This document shows, one piece after another, positions 63,277 through 64,000 of a stretch of DNA of 64,000 bases (the first letter of the stretch is position 1; every line of letters starts with the position of its first letter). The stretch covers positions 154,982 to 218,981 of the forward strand of contig DCAE01000047.1 in NCBI GenBank assembly GCA_002311385.1, read 5' to 3'. The notes beneath the pieces are model-generated. The model was given only the letters and a program-made list of their open reading frames with translations. It was not told the origin of the DNA and searched no databases. The position numbers and the translations under genes are program-made. Origin of the DNA: Dehalococcoidia bacterium UBA1141. GTDB lineage: Bacteria > Chloroflexota > Dehalococcoidia > Lucifugimonadales > UBA3495.

Positions 63277-63350
63277 CGCCTGGACCGAACCCGACTTATC
63301 GCCTAATCACGGCTCACTAGCGGGCCGAATTTGCCACAAAGAGGTAACTT

Positions 63351-64000
63351 ATGGTCAACACCAGCACGGAGCTGCATTTTTTGACAATCCGAGAAGCTAG
63401 CGAGCTCATCCGCAGCCGTCAGCTCTCGCCCGTAGAACTCACCAGAGCCTTCCTGAACCGCATAGAAGCCACCGACGACCAGCTTCATTCCTTCATCACG
63501 CTTCTATCGGACCAAGCCCTGGAGCAGGCCCGCACTGCCGAAGCCGAGATAATAGCTGGTGCCTACAAAGGTCCCCTACACGGCATCCCCATCGCTCTTA
63601 AAGACCTTTACGACACCGCAGGCATACGTACAACCTCTGGCTCCAGGGTAGACACCAACCGGGTACCAACCGAGGATTCGACCGCCACCGCCAGGCTGAA
63701 GGACGCTGGCACCGTGCTGTTGGGCAAACTAGCCATGCATGAATATGCTTTGGGTGGCCCCGACTGGACCACAGGCTTCGAACCTGCCCGAAACCCCTGG
63801 AACTTGGCCCACATCACCGGCGGCTCCTCCAGCGGCTCCGGTGCGGCGGTCGCGGCTGGTCAGGCCATGGGCGCCCTGGGTTCCTGCACCGGAGGCTCCA
63901 TCCGCGGGCCAGCGTCCCTGTGCGGCATCGTGGGCCTGAAAGCGACCTACGGCCGGGTTAGCCGCGCCGGTGTGGTCACTCTTTCTTGGTCTCAAGACCA
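63351..64000 (+). CDS. Amidase (GatA-like), cut by window end
   Basis: The first 216 residues of an amidase-signature protein, open to the window edge. The catalytic lysine is in GIPIALKDLYDTAG, the cis-serine in HITGGSSSGSGAAVAAG and the nucleophile in LGSCTGGSIRGPASLCG, where relatives usually have GSDTGGSIR. With the GatC-like small subunit upstream it may form a two-part amidase or AtzE-like amidohydrolase; lack of gatB nearby argues against the tRNA-dependent transamidation enzyme (inference). The ATG at 63351 has AGAGG about 7 nt upstream. Confidence 0.9.
   Translation, partial: MVNTSTELHFLTIREASELIRSRQLSPVELTRAFLNRIEATDDQLHSFITLLSDQALEQARTAEAEIIAGAYKGPLHGIPIALKDLYDTAGIRTTSGSRVDTNRVPTEDSTATARLKDAGTVLLGKLAMHEYALGGPDWTTGFEPARNPWNLAHITGGSSSGSGAAVAAGQAMGALGSCTGGSIRGPASLCGIVGLKATYGRVSRAGVVTLSWSQD

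Noticed and set aside
1..64000. CRISPR arrays, tRNA and rRNA genes, transposase genes, prophage genes
   Set aside because: None could be recognised; repeats seen are short palindromes, not regularly spaced direct repeats.

Overview
This 64 kb window is dense bacterial chromosome of moderately high GC. The gene content (separate-subunit methylmalonyl-CoA mutase, CaiB/BaiF CoA-transferase, luciferase-like flavin oxidoreductase, an orphan molybdenum hydroxylase large subunit, a CtaG-type caa3 oxidase, sulfite oxidase, many enzymes for recalcitrant organics) suggests an aerobic, heterotrophic Chloroflexota bacterium, possibly SAR202/Dehalococcoidia-like. This placement is an inference from content; there is no rRNA or other marker to fix it, and I saw no tRNA genes.

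Layout. 1-7 kb: end of a Lon-type protease, then coiled-coil protein/coaD/rsmD (minus) divergent from ribF-tyrS (plus), and methylmalonyl-CoA mutase. 7-20 kb: an EF-G paralogue, RidA, an AsnC-type effector domain, dimeric-barrel proteins, a carboxymuconolactone decarboxylase-like protein, a molybdenum hydroxylase, CoA-transferase, DUF1326, a CitE-like lyase, a phosphatase and a CDF zinc exporter. 20-27 kb: a LuxR-type regulator with a degenerate receiver, a VOC protein, a DUF3179 lipoprotein, an amidase, an NAD-kinase-like protein and a TauE permease. 27-36 kb: trxB, an epimerase, a GarR-like reductase, enoyl-CoA hydratase, a cyclophilin lipoprotein, DinB, a peptidase-MA protein, Ada and a thioesterase. 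37-42 kb: a mutagenic-repair cassette (ImuB-like, small partner, DnaE2). 42-54 kb: an SRPBCC protein, a broken cytochrome c, a flavin oxidoreductase, the caa3 oxidase operon with CtaG and a FixH-like protein, sulfite oxidase and a DUF123 nuclease-like protein. 54-64 kb: a TetR regulator, a guaB remnant, FAH hydrolase, extradiol dioxygenase, a DsbA-like protein, a haloacetate dehalogenase, an epoxide hydrolase, a DAO-type oxidase, and a GatC-like/amidase pair cut by the window end.

Most notable result: two genes that look broken by an in-frame TGA are probably selenoprotein genes. In the DUF3179 lipoprotein (22582-23871) and the DsbA-like oxidoreductase (58833-59441) the TGA replaces exactly the first cysteine of the family's CPxC motif, giving U-P-I-C and U-P-F-C. 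Each TGA is followed by a hairpin with GG in the apical loop, and in both genes the GG begins exactly 21 nt after the UGA, as expected for a bacterial SECIS. A third in-frame TGA, in an SRPBCC gene (42423-42839), lacks these signs and serves as an internal contrast. No selenocysteine machinery gene lies in the window.

The chromosome also carries small dispersed palindromic repeats of several families. One copy is inserted in frame inside dnaE2, and two inverted copies flank a truncated DUF559 gene. Several genes are decayed: a cytochrome c with three frameshifts, a guaB remnant, a DUF559 fragment and a frameshifted secreted protein.
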